NCBI GenBank assembly: GCA_023665275.1
Contig: JAMPEF010000004.1
Location: forward strand, 31,002 to 95,001
DNA length: 64,000 nucleotides
Direction: 5' to 3'
Source of the DNA: Alistipes senegalensis
GTDB lineage: Bacteria; Bacillota; Clostridia; Oscillospirales; Ruminococcaceae
Shown here in pieces: positions 8,331-16,310 of this stretch; positions within the stretch are counted from its first letter, which is position 1, and every line of letters starts with the position of its first letter. The translations under genes were made by a program, and so were the position numbers. Below the pieces are notes generated by a model, which worked only from the letters and a program-made list of their open reading frames with translations, had not been told where the DNA came from and searched no databases.

Positions 8331-8359
8331 ATTATAACATAATTGACATAAAGTGTCAA
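8331..8359 (-). promoter_or_regulatory. Sigma-A promoter of the glycosyltransferase-birA unit
   Basis: Read on the minus strand: TTGACA (8354-8359), 17-base spacer, TATAAT (8331-8336), which is a perfect consensus. The -35 box is one arm of an inverted repeat TTGACA-TAAAG-TGTCAA (8343-8359), so a dimeric regulator could bind over it. Confidence 0.8.
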
Positions 8360-8418
8360 GATAATGCGTTCTTTGGTTCTGATGATAACAAATTTTTGAA
8401 TAAAATTTTACATATCTA

Positions 8419-8447
8419 TTGACAAAACAGAAAAAATGTGATATAAT
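8419..8447 (+). promoter_or_regulatory. Sigma-A promoter of the WG-repeat surface protein
   Basis: TTGACA (8419-8424), 17-base spacer, TATAAT (8442-8447), with an extended TGA directly before the -10 box. It is a perfect consensus, so strong expression is expected. Confidence 0.88.
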
Positions 8448-8481
8448 TGTGAAAAGTAAAAAAAATTAAGGAGTACAATGT

Positions 8482-9834
8482 ATGAACATTAAATCTAAAA
8501 AAATACTTGCACAGATTTTATCTGTTGCAGTTGTAGGCAGTGCTTTTGCTGTGCCTGTTGCTGTTATGGCAGCCGAAGCTACAGCTACTACTGTTGTATC
8601 ATCTGCCACAACAACTGATACTGCTTCTACTGAAACAACAACTGAAACTACAACCACAGTCACAGCCACCAAACCACCAGTAACAACTTATCAATGGTAT
8701 GTTCACCCCTCAATAAAGGCAGATGATATAAATGCAGTAGGTGTATTCATGACCTCCATACCTTATGGAAATTCTGCTTATAAAGACTATGAATATACAT
8801 ACGGTCAGACTATCGATACCGGATATGCTGTGATAAAAGATGGCGACTTTTACGGCGTTATTGATATGGAAGGAAATACGGTTCTTGAATCTGATTATGT
8901 ATCAATACGTGGTGAATTAAACGACCATTTTATATTATATGATGAAGATGATAATATTTCATATTTCTGCTGTGAAACAGGTGAATTTTTAGAACCACAA
9001 GAGCCACGTTGCGCATGGTGCGAAGGTTACTTATCAACCACTGTATGTGGAAGCTACTACTGTTATGACCCTGAAAGTGATGTACTTGTTTATATCGGGG
9101 CAATGCCTGGCGATGATACAGAAGATGTTATATCCCTGAAAGGTCAGAATTGCAGTAATAAAACTATTGACTTTCCGGAAGGAAAAATAATTCCCGTAAG
9201 AATGGTTTACGTTGTATCAGATGATGAAGTTGAACTTACTGACAGTTACGGCATAATGAAAGACGGCGAAATTATCATTGATTTTGATTATGATAATGCA
9301 CTTTCATACAAGGACGGCATAACAGCTCTTGAAAAAGACGGCGAATGGTATTATTTCGATGAAGATGGCTATCAGATTATAGAAGACCCATGTGACGCAT
9401 CATATAGCTTTAATGCTGTGGGTGGCAATTATATACCATATCTTCCGTCAGAAGACTATATAGCTTTCAATACTGCATGGGGTGGCGGCTACTATGCTAC
9501 AGACGGTGAAGTTGTAATCCCTGTAGGTGAGTTCGCAGAAGTACGCCCTGTATGTAACGGTCTTGCATGGGTAAAAGACCATTCAACAGGTTTGTGGGGT
9601 GTAATCGAACTTACAGGCGAAAGAGCAGGTACGTCAAATAATGACAATGACAGCGATTCCGACAGTAGTAGTGGCAATGGCAGCGGTAGTGGCAGCAACT
9701 CCTCCTCCTCCTCTTCTTCAGGAAGTAAAGCTAAAGACTCACCAAAAACCGGCGACACTTCCGGAAAGGTTCTTACAGTTCTTGCGCTTTCAGCAGGTGT
9801 GATGTTAGCATCTAAGAAACGCAAGGAAAAATAA
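8482..9834 (+). CDS. Secreted WG-repeat protein with SPKTG cell-wall sorting signal
   Basis: 450 residues. The signal peptide covers about residues 1-30 (AVVGSAFAVPVAVMAAEA), followed by a Thr-rich stretch. The body has WG-type repeats: YAVIKDGDFYGVIDMEG, YGIMKDGEIIIDFDY and LAWVKDHSTGLWGVIEL. A Ser/Gly/Asn linker (about 385-417) precedes the sorting signal: SPKTGD at 420-425, a hydrophobic helix, then KKRKEK. The motif departs from LPXTG at the first residue but has the correct tripartite form. It is thus probably sortase-anchored. Its ligand is unknown. It is a single-gene unit with its own promoter and terminator. Confidence 0.8.
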   Translation: MNIKSKKILAQILSVAVVGSAFAVPVAVMAAEATATTVVSSATTTDTASTETTTETTTTVTATKPPVTTYQWYVHPSIKADDINAVGVFMTSIPYGNSAYKDYEYTYGQTIDTGYAVIKDGDFYGVIDMEGNTVLESDYVSIRGELNDHFILYDEDDNISYFCCETGEFLEPQEPRCAWCEGYLSTTVCGSYYCYDPESDVLVYIGAMPGDDTEDVISLKGQNCSNKTIDFPEGKIIPVRMVYVVSDDEVELTDSYGIMKDGEIIIDFDYDNALSYKDGITALEKDGEWYYFDEDGYQIIEDPCDASYSFNAVGGNYIPYLPSEDYIAFNTAWGGGYYATDGEVVIPVGEFAEVRPVCNGLAWVKDHSTGLWGVIELTGERAGTSNNDNDSDSDSSSGNGSGSGSNSSSSSSSGSKAKDSPKTGDTSGKVLTVLALSAGVMLASKKRKEK

Positions 9835-9846
9835 TTCAGATAATAA

Positions 9847-9875
9847 AACAGAACTCTCCGGAGTTCTGTTTTTTT
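9847..9875 (+). terminator. Terminator of the WG-repeat surface protein gene
   Basis: The stem is AACAGAACTC (9847-9856) with GAGTTCTGTT (9861-9870) and loop TCCG, followed by TTTTT. Confidence 0.9.
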
Positions 9876-9902
9876 GAAATATTTTAATTATGGGCATAAC
9901 CC

Positions 9903-9932
9903 TTGACAAAATCCGGCGTTATGGTATATAAT
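9903..9932 (+). promoter_or_regulatory. Sigma-A promoter of the cysE-cysS operon
   Basis: TTGACA (9903-9908), 18-base spacer, TATAAT (9927-9932). Transcription would begin near 9940 and run into the T-box leader. Confidence 0.85.
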
Positions 9933-9987
9933 ATTATAAGCAATATTTAATAAAAGCGTAGCAGTCAGAGTAACTTTTATCAGTTTT

Positions 9988-10178
9988 TCAGAGAGTATCG
10001 GGGTGGTGCGACGATATAAACCATAGAAGTGAAGTGCGGCTGTCAGCTCCGCAGAGGAAATAATAGTATTCTGCGGCGTGGTCTCACGTTACGGGAAAAG
10101 CTATAAACGGAGTGGAACAGCGTTTATTATACGTCTCCGGAGGGTGTTTTTTTGTGCCTCCGGAGACTGAATTTTTTT
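9988..10178 (+). promoter_or_regulatory. Cysteine-specific T-box leader
   Basis: A T-box riboswitch that reads uncharged tRNA-Cys and prevents termination. Stem I begins with AGAGAG (9990-9995), has the GGTGGTGCGA distal loop, and shows GAAG followed by TGC at 10035-10037 as the specifier codon (Cys). A hairpin CCGCAGA/TCTGCGG (about 10049-10076) and a CGTG-GTCT-CACG hairpin follow. The T-box itself is GGAGTGGAACAGCG (about 10109-10122). The antiterminator can pair CGGAG (10108-10112) with CTCCG (10136-10140). The competing terminator is GTCTCCGGAG (10133-10142) with CTCCGGAGAC (10158-10167), then ATTTTTTT. The genes behind it, cysE and cysS, fit the specifier. Confidence 0.92.
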
Positions 10179-10194
10179 AAAAGGAGGAAATGCT

Positions 10195-10842
10195 TTGTTT
10201 GAATATATAAAGAAAGATATAAGGCTTATACGGGAACGTGACCCCGCTGTACACAGTACGCTTGAAATACTGTTGACATATCCCAGTATTACAGCAGTAA
10301 GAAGTTATCGTATAGCGCATTGGTTTTATAAAAGAAAGATGTTTACCATTGCAAGAATGATATCACAGCATTCAAGAAGAAAAACCGGTATTGAAATTCA
10401 TCCCGGTGCAGAAATAGGAAAAGGACTTTTCATTGACCATGGAATGGGTGTTGTTATTGGTGAAACTGCTGTAATCGGTGATAACTGTCTTTTGTATCAG
10501 GGTGTAACACTTGGTGGTACTGGTAAGGATAAGGGTAAACGTCACCCCACACTTGGACATAATGTTCTTGTAGGTGCTGGTGCAAAAGTTTTAGGTCCTT
10601 TTAAAGTCGGAAACAATGTGAAAATCGCTGCAAATGCGGTAGTTCTGAATGAAATTCCCGATAACTGCACAGCGGTAGGTGTTCCGGCAAGAATAGTAAG
10701 AAGAAACGGAAAAAAAATCTGTAGGGACGTTTGCAGTGAAATTGACCAGATACACATTCCCGACCCTGTATCACTGGAAATGTGTCGCCTCAGGACAGAA
10801 CTTGAAAGACTTAAACAGGAAGTTTCATATATGAAAAAATAA
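10195..10842 (+). CDS. cysE: Serine O-acetyltransferase CysE
   Basis: 215 residues. The enzyme makes O-acetylserine from serine and acetyl-CoA, the committed step of cysteine synthesis. The helical N-terminal domain is followed by a left-handed beta-helix of hexapeptide repeats (about 68-175). The catalytic pair is in FIDHGMGVVIGE (Asp81-His82). The start is TTG at 10195, with AAAGGAGG seven bases before it; the ATG at 10190 is out of frame. The gene is controlled by the Cys T-box. Confidence 0.95.
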   Translation: MFEYIKKDIRLIRERDPAVHSTLEILLTYPSITAVRSYRIAHWFYKRKMFTIARMISQHSRRKTGIEIHPGAEIGKGLFIDHGMGVVIGETAVIGDNCLLYQGVTLGGTGKDKGKRHPTLGHNVLVGAGAKVLGPFKVGNNVKIAANAVVLNEIPDNCTAVGVPARIVRRNGKKICRDVCSEIDQIHIPDPVSLEMCRLRTELERLKQEVSYMKK

Positions 10843-10853
10843 GTCTGTTAAGT

Positions 10854-10878
10854 GCCGGTATTCCGGAAGAATACCGGC
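10854..10878 (+). repeat. GC-rich hairpin after cysE
   Basis: The 10-bp stem is GCCGGTATTC (10854-10863) with GAATACCGGC (10869-10878) and loop CGGAA. It is followed by TGTAAAAAAA rather than T residues, so on the plus strand it is not a standard terminator. It may protect or punctuate the message between cysE and the next gene. Confidence 0.5.
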
Positions 10879-10926
10879 TGTAAAAAAATTCTGTACGAAC
10901 AAAAATAAAAAGGAGTTTTTAATAAT

Positions 10927-11445
10927 ATGTCTGTATTTTTTAATTTCGGACTTGAATACATACGTTTTCGGGAACGACAGATTGAAAATATCGTCAATTA
11001 TATGCAGTATGATTTGAAAATGAATAAAGACGATATTGCAGTACCTCCGGAAAGAATGACTATCAGTTATGGTGTTGCCGACAAGACAAGAAGAGTTAAA
11101 GCCTCCATCCTTGAGTGGAGCAGTTTTCAGAGCAGAGTTTTCTTTGATGATACCACGGAATACAACAGCATAGAAATAATTATATCTGTTGATAATAATT
11201 TTTTTACTGCCCGTGGCGTGAAAAGCTGTGAAACCGGTACTATATCGGAGATAGAGTTTCCGCATGGCTTTCCAGATGACCGCTATTCGTGGGACTGGTA
11301 TGAACAGCTTGCGTATCAGGCTTGTGTACTTCTCACCGACGAAAGAAGACTGGCTGAATTTGCATCTAATGAACACGAAAAAGACAGCAGTTTCAATCTT
11401 TTTGAAAACGAAAGAGAAATACTTTCGGAATATCAGAATACATAA
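10927..11445 (+). CDS. Conserved-looking protein of unknown function between cysE and cysS
   Basis: 172 residues, soluble, no signal peptide. I do not recognise a family with confidence. Features are an N-terminal helix rich in Arg/Glu (FRERQIENIVNYMQYDLKM), a beta-rich middle (ISYGVADKTRRVKASILEW, FFTARGVKSCETGTI), and an acidic C-terminus with an aromatic DDRYSWDWYEQLAYQAC helix. AAAGGAG precedes the ATG. It lies inside the T-box-controlled unit, which hints at a link to cysteine or redox metabolism; that is inference. Confidence 0.7.
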   Translation: MSVFFNFGLEYIRFRERQIENIVNYMQYDLKMNKDDIAVPPERMTISYGVADKTRRVKASILEWSSFQSRVFFDDTTEYNSIEIIISVDNNFFTARGVKSCETGTISEIEFPHGFPDDRYSWDWYEQLAYQACVLLTDERRLAEFASNEHEKDSSFNLFENEREILSEYQNT

Positions 11446-11466
11446 TAATAAAAAGGAGTATCTATA

Positions 11467-12873
11467 ATGCAGTTATATAATTCACTTTCACATAAAAAAG
11501 AGGAATTTATTCCACATGAAGCGGGAAAGGCAAGTATATACACTTGTGGTCCTACTGTATACCATTACGCACATATCGGAAACCTCCGGACGTATATTAT
11601 GGAAGATGTCCTTGAAAAATACCTCCGTTTCACAGGGCTTGACGTTACACGTGTAATGAACATCACCGACGTGGGACATCTTACCAGTGACGGCGATACG
11701 GGTGACGACAAAATGTTAAAAGGCGCTAAGCGTGAACATAAAACCGTTATGGAAATAGCACAGTTCTATACAGACGCATTTTTCAGCGACTGCAAAAAAC
11801 TTAACATAAAAACTCCGGACGTTGTTGTACCGGCGACATCTTATATAGACGAATTTATAAGAGTTATACAAGCACTTATGGACAAAGGTTATGCATACGA
11901 ATCCGGCGGAAATATTTATTTTGATACATCGAAACTTGAAAAATACTATGTTTTCAATGACTTCAGGGAAGAGGATTTAGCGGTAGGCGTCCGTGAGGGC
12001 GTGGAAGAAGATTCCAATAAGCGAAACAAGGCAGATTTTGTATTATGGTTCACCAAATCAAAATTTGATTCACAGGAACTTAAATGGGATAGTCCATTTG
12101 GTACGGGCTACCCTGGGTGGCATATAGAGTGTTCATGCATAAGCATGAAAAATTTAGGCGAGTATTTGGATATTCATTGTGGTGGTATAGATAATGCATT
12201 TCCGCACCATACTAACGAAATCGCACAAAGTGAGGCTTATTTAGGTCACGAATGGTGTAATTATTGGTTTCACGTACACCACCTGAATACAAACAGCGGA
12301 AAGATGAGTAAATCAAAAGGTGAATTTCTTACAGTATCGCTTTTAGAGGAAAAGGGCTATAATCCGGTTGTATACAGATATTTTTGTCTGCTGTCGCATT
12401 ACAGAAAGTCTCTTGTTTTTGACTGGGATAATCTCAATAATGCGGTGACATCATATAATAAGATTATCGAAAAGACAGCACTTCTTATGAATGAAAATTC
12501 CGGAGATATTGACAAGTCAGAATATGACAGACTTATGAAAAATTTCACAGATGCACTTGATAATGATTTAAACACATCACTTGCAATTACTGCATTATAT
12601 GATGTTCTGAAATCTGAAACTAATTCAGTTACAAAAATTGCATTGATTAAAGAATTTGATAAAGTTTTAGGTCTTGACCTTATAGAAAATGCCATGAAAG
12701 CAAATCAGGGTGAAGAAATACCGGCAGAAGTCCTTGAACTTGTTGAGGAAAGAAAATCCGCACGTAAGGAAAAGAATTTCACACTCGCCGACGAAATCAG
12801 AAATAAAATTACAGCACTCGGCTATGAAGTCCGTGAAACAAGACAGGGTGTTGAAATTAAGAAAATCAGGTGA
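11467..12873 (+). CDS. cysS: Cysteinyl-tRNA synthetase
   Basis: 468 residues, class I synthetase charging tRNA-Cys. TCGPTVYHYAHIGNLRTY carries the HIGH-type motif and the first zinc ligand (Cys27). IECSCISM and FPHHTNEIAQSE supply the other zinc ligands. KMSKSKG is the second catalytic motif. The C-terminal helical anticodon region is complete. It is in the same T-box unit as cysE, so cysteine supply and charging respond together to uncharged tRNA-Cys. Confidence 0.97.
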   Translation: MQLYNSLSHKKEEFIPHEAGKASIYTCGPTVYHYAHIGNLRTYIMEDVLEKYLRFTGLDVTRVMNITDVGHLTSDGDTGDDKMLKGAKREHKTVMEIAQFYTDAFFSDCKKLNIKTPDVVVPATSYIDEFIRVIQALMDKGYAYESGGNIYFDTSKLEKYYVFNDFREEDLAVGVREGVEEDSNKRNKADFVLWFTKSKFDSQELKWDSPFGTGYPGWHIECSCISMKNLGEYLDIHCGGIDNAFPHHTNEIAQSEAYLGHEWCNYWFHVHHLNTNSGKMSKSKGEFLTVSLLEEKGYNPVVYRYFCLLSHYRKSLVFDWDNLNNAVTSYNKIIEKTALLMNENSGDIDKSEYDRLMKNFTDALDNDLNTSLAITALYDVLKSETNSVTKIALIKEFDKVLGLDLIENAMKANQGEEIPAEVLELVEERKSARKEKNFTLADEIRNKITALGYEVRETRQGVEIKKIR

Positions 12874-12879
12874 TATAAA

Positions 12880-13665
12880 ATGGCAAGAATATATCCACTT
12901 TTCAGCTCAAGTAAGGGAAATTCCTGTTTTATCGGAACTGAAAAGTATGGAATACTTATAGATTGTGGTGTGAGTTTCCGAAAACTTTCCACCGCACTTA
13001 ACGCAAATAAAATACCGCTTACAGCAGTGCAGGCGGTATTTATAACCCACGAACACAGCGACCATGTTTCCGGACTTAAAGTCCTTACACAAAAAACAGG
13101 TATACCGGTTTACAGTACAAAAAAAACACTCCGGAAACTTTGCGATGATGATAAAATTTCCCCGAAATCTCCGGTTATTGAAATGAAAAAAAATATAGTC
13201 TGTGCAGATATGGAAATAAATACATTCAGAATATCCCACGATGCTATAGACCCGTGCGGTTATAAGATACATACTTCAGATGATAAATATTGTGCTATAT
13301 GTACCGATACAGGCATGATAACTCCAGAGGCTGAAACGGCTTTTAAGGGCTGTAAAATGGTACTGATTGAGTCGAATTATGATGAAAATATGTTACGACA
13401 GGGAAATTATCCGTTTCACCTGAAACAGCGTATTCTTTCGGAGTCCGGACATCTTTCTAATGACGACTGTACTACACAGATAGCCCGATTAATAGAAAAC
13501 GGTACTACACATATAGTTTTAGGGCATCTCAGTCAGGAAAACAATACACCTAAAACTGCATTCGCTACAGCAAGGAAATTCCTTGACGAAAAATATAAAT
13601 TCAGTAAAGATTATATAATGGGTGTAGCACCCGTTGAGACAAACGGGGGGGCGGTTGTTTTTTGA
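12880..13665 (+). CDS. MBL-fold metallohydrolase, WalJ/YycJ type
   Basis: 261 residues. The dinuclear metal motif THEHSDH is at 56-62 (His57, His59, Asp61, His62). Further ligands are likely in RISHDAID and the late VLGHLSQENN. YycJ/WalJ is a 5'-exonuclease-like MBL protein reported to act in mismatch repair in Bacillus. It lies six bases after cysS and overlaps rlmH by four bases (TTGA). Other MBL nucleases are possible, but the length and the rlmH neighbour fit YycJ, as in the wal region of Bacillus. Confidence 0.85.
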   Translation: MARIYPLFSSSKGNSCFIGTEKYGILIDCGVSFRKLSTALNANKIPLTAVQAVFITHEHSDHVSGLKVLTQKTGIPVYSTKKTLRKLCDDDKISPKSPVIEMKKNIVCADMEINTFRISHDAIDPCGYKIHTSDDKYCAICTDTGMITPEAETAFKGCKMVLIESNYDENMLRQGNYPFHLKQRILSESGHLSNDDCTTQIARLIENGTTHIVLGHLSQENNTPKTAFATARKFLDEKYKFSKDYIMGVAPVETNGGAVVF

Positions 13666-14138
13666 TTACAATAAAATTAATAGTCATAGGAAAACTGAAA
13701 GAAGATTATCTCCGGAGTGCCTGTGCAGAATATATAAAGAGACTTTCAAGATATTGTAATTTTGAAATTCATGAACTTGATGAATGCAGGCTCAGTGAAA
13801 ATCCGTCGGAAAAGGAAATAAATTCGGCATTACAGAAAGAGGCTTTACAGATAAAGAAATACGCAAAAGGCATGATAATTCCCATGTGCATTGAGGGCAA
13901 ACAACTCACAAGTGTTAAGTTTTCGGAAAAAATATCGTCTGCCGGTGTGAATGGTTTAAGTGTGGTTACTTTTATAATCGGAAGTTCTTTCGGACTTGCA
14001 CCGGAAATAAAATCAATGGGAAATTTTAAACTTTCCATGTCAGATATGACTTTTCCGCATCAGCTTGCAAGAGTCATGTTACTGGAGCAGATTTACAGGG
14101 CTTTTCAGATTACAGAGGGCGGAAAATATCACAAGTAG
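13662..14138 (+). CDS. rlmH: 23S rRNA (pseudouridine1915-N3)-methyltransferase RlmH
   Basis: 158 residues, SPOUT fold. The hallmark C-terminal block is FIIGSSFGLAPEIK, then LSMSDMTFPHQLARVML and EQIYRAFQITEGGKYHK. The family modifies pseudouridine 1915 in helix 69 of 70S ribosomes. The start is TTG at 13662, overlapping the walJ stop. A run of seven G residues lies about 15 bases upstream and replaces a normal AGGAGG site. Confidence 0.95.
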   Translation: MITIKLIVIGKLKEDYLRSACAEYIKRLSRYCNFEIHELDECRLSENPSEKEINSALQKEALQIKKYAKGMIIPMCIEGKQLTSVKFSEKISSAGVNGLSVVTFIIGSSFGLAPEIKSMGNFKLSMSDMTFPHQLARVMLLEQIYRAFQITEGGKYHK

Positions 14139-14146
14139 GTGACAAT

Positions 14147-14476
14147 ATGGCAGTAGATTTATTAAGGTTTGACGGTGACTGGAATGATGTTAACAGCGAA
14201 ATAATTTTTAGTTATCCGGTTGCATCTGAAAATTTTTTCAGAAACGTCTGGACAACTGCTATTACTGAAAGTAAATTGAAGTTATTCATGGAGTGGGGAA
14301 GTTTCACGCCTAATCAGATAGATGAAGTGCTTGATGAACTAAGTATATTAATACAATGGTGCGATGATAATTTAACTGGAAATGAATATTTCAAAATGCA
14401 CAGCCATATTAAAGAATTAATGATGGTCATTCCGGAAGAAGCTCTCAAAAGCAATGAACCATTCTATATTTTTTAG
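14147..14476 (+). CDS. Small acidic protein of unknown function
   Basis: 109 residues, soluble, no recognised domain. It begins MAVDLLRFDGDWNDV and has a repeated acidic-helical character (FTPNQIDEVLDELSILIQWCDDN). Its composition and length resemble small immunity-type or contact-partner proteins, but no toxin gene is adjacent, so no function is assigned. It lies eight bases after rlmH with a weak GTGACA ribosome site. Confidence 0.6.
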   Translation: MAVDLLRFDGDWNDVNSEIIFSYPVASENFFRNVWTTAITESKLKLFMEWGSFTPNQIDEVLDELSILIQWCDDNLTGNEYFKMHSHIKELMMVIPEEALKSNEPFYIF

Positions 14477-14517
14477 AGGCATAATGAAAAATCGGAATAC
14501 TTGAAAGGAGGCACAAA

Positions 14518-15675
14518 ATGAACGAAGAATATTATAAGGCGGAAATATCTTTTCTGAACAGTGAGATATACAGGCTCAACAGGCAGATTGAAGAGGAAAG
14601 GAAAAAGAAATCTCCCGACAAAATGAACCCATTTGACAATCCGACAGAATATCCGGAATTTAGCGGTGACTACTCCGACATAATGCCGGAGCTTGACGCA
14701 CCCGACTGCACAATTCCCCTTGAACCTGAACTAACTGAACGTCGCAAAATAAGGCGTTTTTATTCAGTGGGAGGCTGGTGTGTATTAGGACAGTTTTTTA
14801 TCAGTAATCTTCTGACATATGCAATAGTCTATATATTACGCATGATAATAAGTTCCATGAATGACGGTGCAGATATGGAAACAATATCAATATATATGGA
14901 AAGTTCTTCAATATTTGCGGCAGTGAATATGCTTGTATTTCTGATTGCAAATGTCGGGATTGCATTCATGGGAATGAAAATGGCACGTATTCCGAAAAAT
15001 CAGTTTGTCCGGACTCGTAACTTTAGTTTCGGAAAAGCCATACAGTATTGTCTTATAGCGTTTTTTCTGTGGGAATTATCGGCAATTGTTGCAGGTGCAA
15101 TAGATGATATTTTTGTACAATACGGCTATACAACGGACGTCATGGACATGGACGGCATAGCGGTTACAGGTACGGGCTTTGCAGTAATGACGGTTTATAC
15201 CTGTATCATAGCACCAATTACAGAAGAAATTTTTTTCAGAGGTATGCTTTTAAGGGCATTTTCACGGACAAATCAGCGTTTTGCGGTATTTGTGACAGCG
15301 TTCTTTTTCGGGATTTCGCACCATAATATACCACAGTTTGTGCTTGCGTTTATAATGGGAATTTTCCTCGCACATATAACACTGAAACATAATTCAATAA
15401 TACCGGCTGTAATCGTACACATTTTTACAAATACAATGTCTACACTTATTTCGGTCATTGAAGAGAGTGCGGGATATATATTTACATCAATGCTTGTACT
15501 TGTAATTGCTTTAATGGGATTTTTTCTTTTATGTGTTTTCCGTGAAAATAACAAAATACCGGCGACTACTCCGGCACAGTCAAGGAGAGGTTTTGCATTG
15601 GCGAAAAGTTCGGTAATGTTTATTATTGCAGTTTCCGTGCAGGTTGTATATACAATAGCTCTGATATTTATGTAA
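14518..15675 (+). CDS. CPBP-family intramembrane metalloprotease
   Basis: 385 residues. A cytoplasmic N-terminus with a short coiled coil (residues 1-33) and a proline/acid-rich linker precedes seven or eight membrane segments from residue 85. The Abi/CPBP (Rce1-like) motifs are present: EExxxR as Glu236-Glu237-Arg241 (ITEEIFFRG), FxxxH as Phe265-His268/269 (FGISHH), and a late His301 (VIVHIFTNT). The fold is known from CAAX processing and bacteriocin self-immunity. Here it sits at the end of the cysteine operon with AAAGGAGG before the ATG. The substrate is unknown. Confidence 0.88.
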   Translation: MNEEYYKAEISFLNSEIYRLNRQIEEERKKKSPDKMNPFDNPTEYPEFSGDYSDIMPELDAPDCTIPLEPELTERRKIRRFYSVGGWCVLGQFFISNLLTYAIVYILRMIISSMNDGADMETISIYMESSSIFAAVNMLVFLIANVGIAFMGMKMARIPKNQFVRTRNFSFGKAIQYCLIAFFLWELSAIVAGAIDDIFVQYGYTTDVMDMDGIAVTGTGFAVMTVYTCIIAPITEEIFFRGMLLRAFSRTNQRFAVFVTAFFFGISHHNIPQFVLAFIMGIFLAHITLKHNSIIPAVIVHIFTNTMSTLISVIEESAGYIFTSMLVLVIALMGFFLLCVFRENNKIPATTPAQSRRGFALAKSSVMFIIAVSVQVVYTIALIFM

Positions 15676-15679
15676 TGTA

Positions 15680-15708
15680 AAGGCGGTCAGTAATTTATTG
15701 ACCGCCTT
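15680..15708 (+). terminator. Hairpin between convergent CPBP protease and dpaB genes
   Basis: The stem is AAGGCGGTCA (15680-15689) with TGACCGCCTT (15699-15708). The plus strand continues AAATTT and the minus strand TTTACATT, so U-tracts are weak, but the position between convergent stops supports a shared terminator. Confidence 0.7.
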
Positions 15709-15713
15709 AAATT

Positions 15714-16310
15714 TCAGTCTGAACGGTGATATATTATAGGTCTTAATTGTATGCCATCAAGAGCCGCTGAAATCGCCTGTGGCAACATGGAAAATTCAGC
15801 AACAAGTGAGGCTGGTTTTTTTGTGCAGTCGTCCTGTAGCATCGGGACAAAGTAATAATTTTTCCTGTTGAAGAGCTCACCTATATTTTTTGCCGACCCT
15901 AAAAGTAAATCATTGGATGCTATCGCAAGAACTACAGGTTTTCCGCTTCTCAGATGTGACTTTACTGCCATTGTCACCGATGTATCGGTTATGCTGTTTG
16001 CAAGTTTTGATGCGGTATTTGATGTGCATGGTGCGACTACCATAATATCGGTCATATTTTTAGGTCCTATGGGTTCGGCGTCGGTTATTGTCATTATGAC
16101 ATCTTTTCCGGCAATTTCAGACAGTTTTTTTATGTTTGCGTCTGCTGTTCCGAAACGTGTTGATGTTCCGGAAGCATTTTCCGACATAATGGGTATAATT
16201 TCCGCACCCATATTTTTTAATAATTCCGCCTGCTCAAAACATTTTGAGAATGTACAGAAAGAACCTGTCATAGCGAATCCTATTTTAAGACCGCTGAATA
16301 TTTCATTCAT
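15714..16310 (-). CDS. dpaB: Dipicolinate synthase subunit B
   Basis: 198 residues, flavoprotein-like fold. The start GLKIGFAMTGSFCTF and the segment VVAPCTSNTASKLANSITDTSVTMAVKSHLR match SpoVFB/DpaB. With DpaA it oxidises dihydrodipicolinate to dipicolinic acid in the mother cell, which is loaded into the spore core for heat resistance. Its start overlaps the dpaA stop (ATGA). Confidence 0.93.
   Translation of the reverse strand: MNEIFSGLKIGFAMTGSFCTFSKCFEQAELLKNMGAEIIPIMSENASGTSTRFGTADANIKKLSEIAGKDVIMTITDAEPIGPKNMTDIMVVAPCTSNTASKLANSITDTSVTMAVKSHLRSGKPVVLAIASNDLLLGSAKNIGELFNRKNYYFVPMLQDDCTKKPASLVAEFSMLPQAISAALDGIQLRPIIYHRSD

Noticed and set aside
8466-8672. Minus-strand frame rich in valine and alanine
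   Set aside because: It is the mirror of the signal peptide and threonine-rich region of the surface protein and has no ribosome site.
10854-10878. Terminator after cysE
   Set aside because: The stem is strong but it is followed by A residues, and cysS is expected to be under the same T-box. It is kept as a hairpin only.
14147-14476. Toxin-antitoxin or immunity protein
   Set aside because: Size and acidity are suggestive, but no toxin-like neighbour exists and no motif supports it.
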